NCBI GenBank assembly: GCA_944322355.1
Contig: CALUOT010000020.1
Span: 1 to 44,750, forward strand
Length of the DNA stretch: 44,750 bases
Reading direction: 5' to 3'
Origin: an uncultured Bacteroides sp.
GTDB taxonomy: Bacteria > Bacteroidota > Bacteroidia > Bacteroidales > Bacteroidaceae
In this document: positions 44,601-44,750 of the stretch, piece by piece
How positions within the stretch are numbered: the first letter of the stretch is position 1
Layout of the letters: each line of letters opens with the position of its first letter
Program-made: the position numbers and the translations under genes
The notes under the pieces: model-generated
Told to the model about the DNA's origin: nothing
Seen by the model: the letters and a program-made list of their open reading frames with translations, nothing else
The model's database searches: none

Positions 44601-44750
44601 CGCATCGCCTACACGTATCCCAATGACTGCCCGTGGGGTGTTTATTCCAACATGAACAACAAACATTTCATCAGTCCGGTGGTGGAGGAAAAGAAAATCG
44701 TGGGCGGCTCGCTGGTGGAAAGCGTACTGACGGAGTACAAGAAACTGACG
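41658..44750 (+). CDS. RHS-type exported protein (N-terminal part, runs off the window)
   Basis: At least 1031 codons are open to the last base. Residues 1-23 are a signal peptide (LLLLFLCSVLGSWLSPAAG). The next segment, NNPIDLYSGTARVDIPLYTL then LNLTYATTGIKVSEEASWVG and LGWNLSVGGYITRRV, is the opening typical of Bacteroidetes RHS/YD-repeat proteins. The body is rich in Y-T-Y/Y-S-Y strands (QVNYTYTTVNN, RFSYSYFTS, KETYTYNN), the YD-repeat pattern that builds a beta-cage. The C-terminal core and any toxin tip lie outside the window. The location beside the amidase/smalltalk genes is noted, but a functional link is unproven. Confidence 0.88.
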   Translation, partial: MKRNLLLLFLCSVLGSWLSPAAGQTTSGDVDYHLNHNPGDYQIATPNAAAFNKYVNNPIDLYSGTARVDIPLYTLKDGAITLPLNLTYATTGIKVSEEASWVGLGWNLSVGGYITRRVVGITDRYCAPSYYEGVIEAYDPSGNRQLTGYDYGGWTAALREAMDWYLFEPSGRKDQNREGRFNPDVFNYSCPDGSGAFVIDWRDNNIYQLDRTQDVKIEKIVTSQTGSGEPITGTHTYLTGFKLTFSNGVTHRFDLKSSMITTSPANLGTQAETYALTQTTYPNGQQVNYTYTTVNNQSFHYGESLKSTVPGSVSGDKINLECSYSSRNYSNFGGLEVILDKIETPNYQVLFTTSTREDLPDVKKLDRIQVKALATGAVCHDQRFSYSYFTSSSTGGYWSQYIANFSSYRQTNHLLKRLRLDAVYNMDGSTEGERYQFTYNSKALPRKDSYAVDYWGYYNGQTTNQSFIPDLYYLMLNHYDAYLRISDLPTDYGQQLQQALRAYDFESCKAAILIGIQYPTGGYSEIVYEPHRFTGDYIPTVAQCDDRPDNLIQTETIYDNNSFFAPDDLYDTPKNYSYNFSKDMTVRILLTLSRGQNSWKTVANHRAYLYYVKNGTEQRVDFSLKEECEDRYQKEEVSHTANPTATLSKEATVAVPAGTGWFVVDYPDELGDQTTGSGTNGRIEMLIEFEKEGAPDVETESEGAGVRVKEINFYDSPSKQTLLQKTSYEYTQPGSTATSGVLQNCLQFVNYYPQTYEALGKYVTISDGSQDVTSATYCSDKLEISGSNFFSSPYQTSVNVGYTYVKEKVQGNEQNGYTLYKFHNEEPQTREHTIPLYDPLNGKVQECTVYNATGNQLRKESYVYEAPVYHYYYGLNFYDRINLFPELFMNTEWQCMEMIENYGDIHRPEMVFDHRAFEKDLFGNGVARLAMVVHPLNFRNILLKEKTVWEDGVERKETYTYNNTTLQLKSREMTLSPEGTVRIAYTYPNDCPWGVYSNMNNKHFISPVVEEKKIVGGSLVESVLTEYKKLT

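Overview
The window comes from a member of the Bacteroidales, most likely Bacteroides, Phocaeicola or a close relative. The evidence is: BACON-type and fimbrillin-like lipoproteins with Cys lipoboxes; M64-type peptidases; a TamL/TamB pair; the VirE-N/DUF3987, DUF4248, amidase and 'smalltalk' accessory genes; and promoters of the Bacteroidetes type (TTTG, about 19-20 bases, TAnnTTTG). No rRNA, integrase, transposase or CRISPR array was seen.

Layout. 0-1.2 kb: ychF (minus). 1.2-7.2 kb: a divergent cluster of two tandem modules, each a tiny peptide gene followed by a large lipoprotein gene. The first lipoprotein carries an M64-like peptidase domain, the second fibronectin-like repeats. 7.4-10 kb: two membrane proteins of unknown role. 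10.1-12.2 kb: M16 peptidase and cyclophilin-type lipoprotein, overlapping by 4 bp (minus). 12.3-13.7 kb: NtrC-type sigma-54 activator, followed by a 450-bp gap that may encode a small RNA. 14.1-19 kb (minus): prolyl-oligopeptidase-like S9 peptidase, then the tetR-fabG-rluA operon. 19.1 kb: initiator tRNA-Met. 19.2-21.7 kb (minus): radical SAM protein and BACON/M64 lipoprotein. 21.9-23.8 kb: an operon with an ECF sigma factor fused to a His-rich lipoprotein leader, an anti-sigma-like protein and an LTxxQ (Spy/CpxP-like) periplasmic protein. 24-27.8 kb: MATE transporter and hybrid histidine kinase. 27.8-34.9 kb: tamB-tamL, outer-membrane assembly. 35.1 kb: nucleotidyltransferase. 36.2-41.5 kb: accessory locus (DUF4248, VirE-N/DUF3987, dinD, a coiled-coil gene, amidase, smalltalk). 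41.7 kb to the end: an RHS-type exported protein cut by the window edge.

The most unusual signal is in the intergenic DNA. Six gene boundaries (1231, 7289, 10042, 16693, 23913 and 36113) hold short arrays with an exact 22-bp period. Each unit has a partly palindromic core, and the core sequence differs between arrays. Two arrays 26 kb apart share one core. I know no published description of them. Other points of interest are a 48-bp inverted repeat bracketing the C-terminal half of the DUF3987 gene (a possible invertible segment), a tamL signal peptide encoded by heptanucleotide repeats, the paired peptide/lipoprotein modules, and the lipoprotein-sigma fusion. All functions are read from sequence alone; no database search was run.
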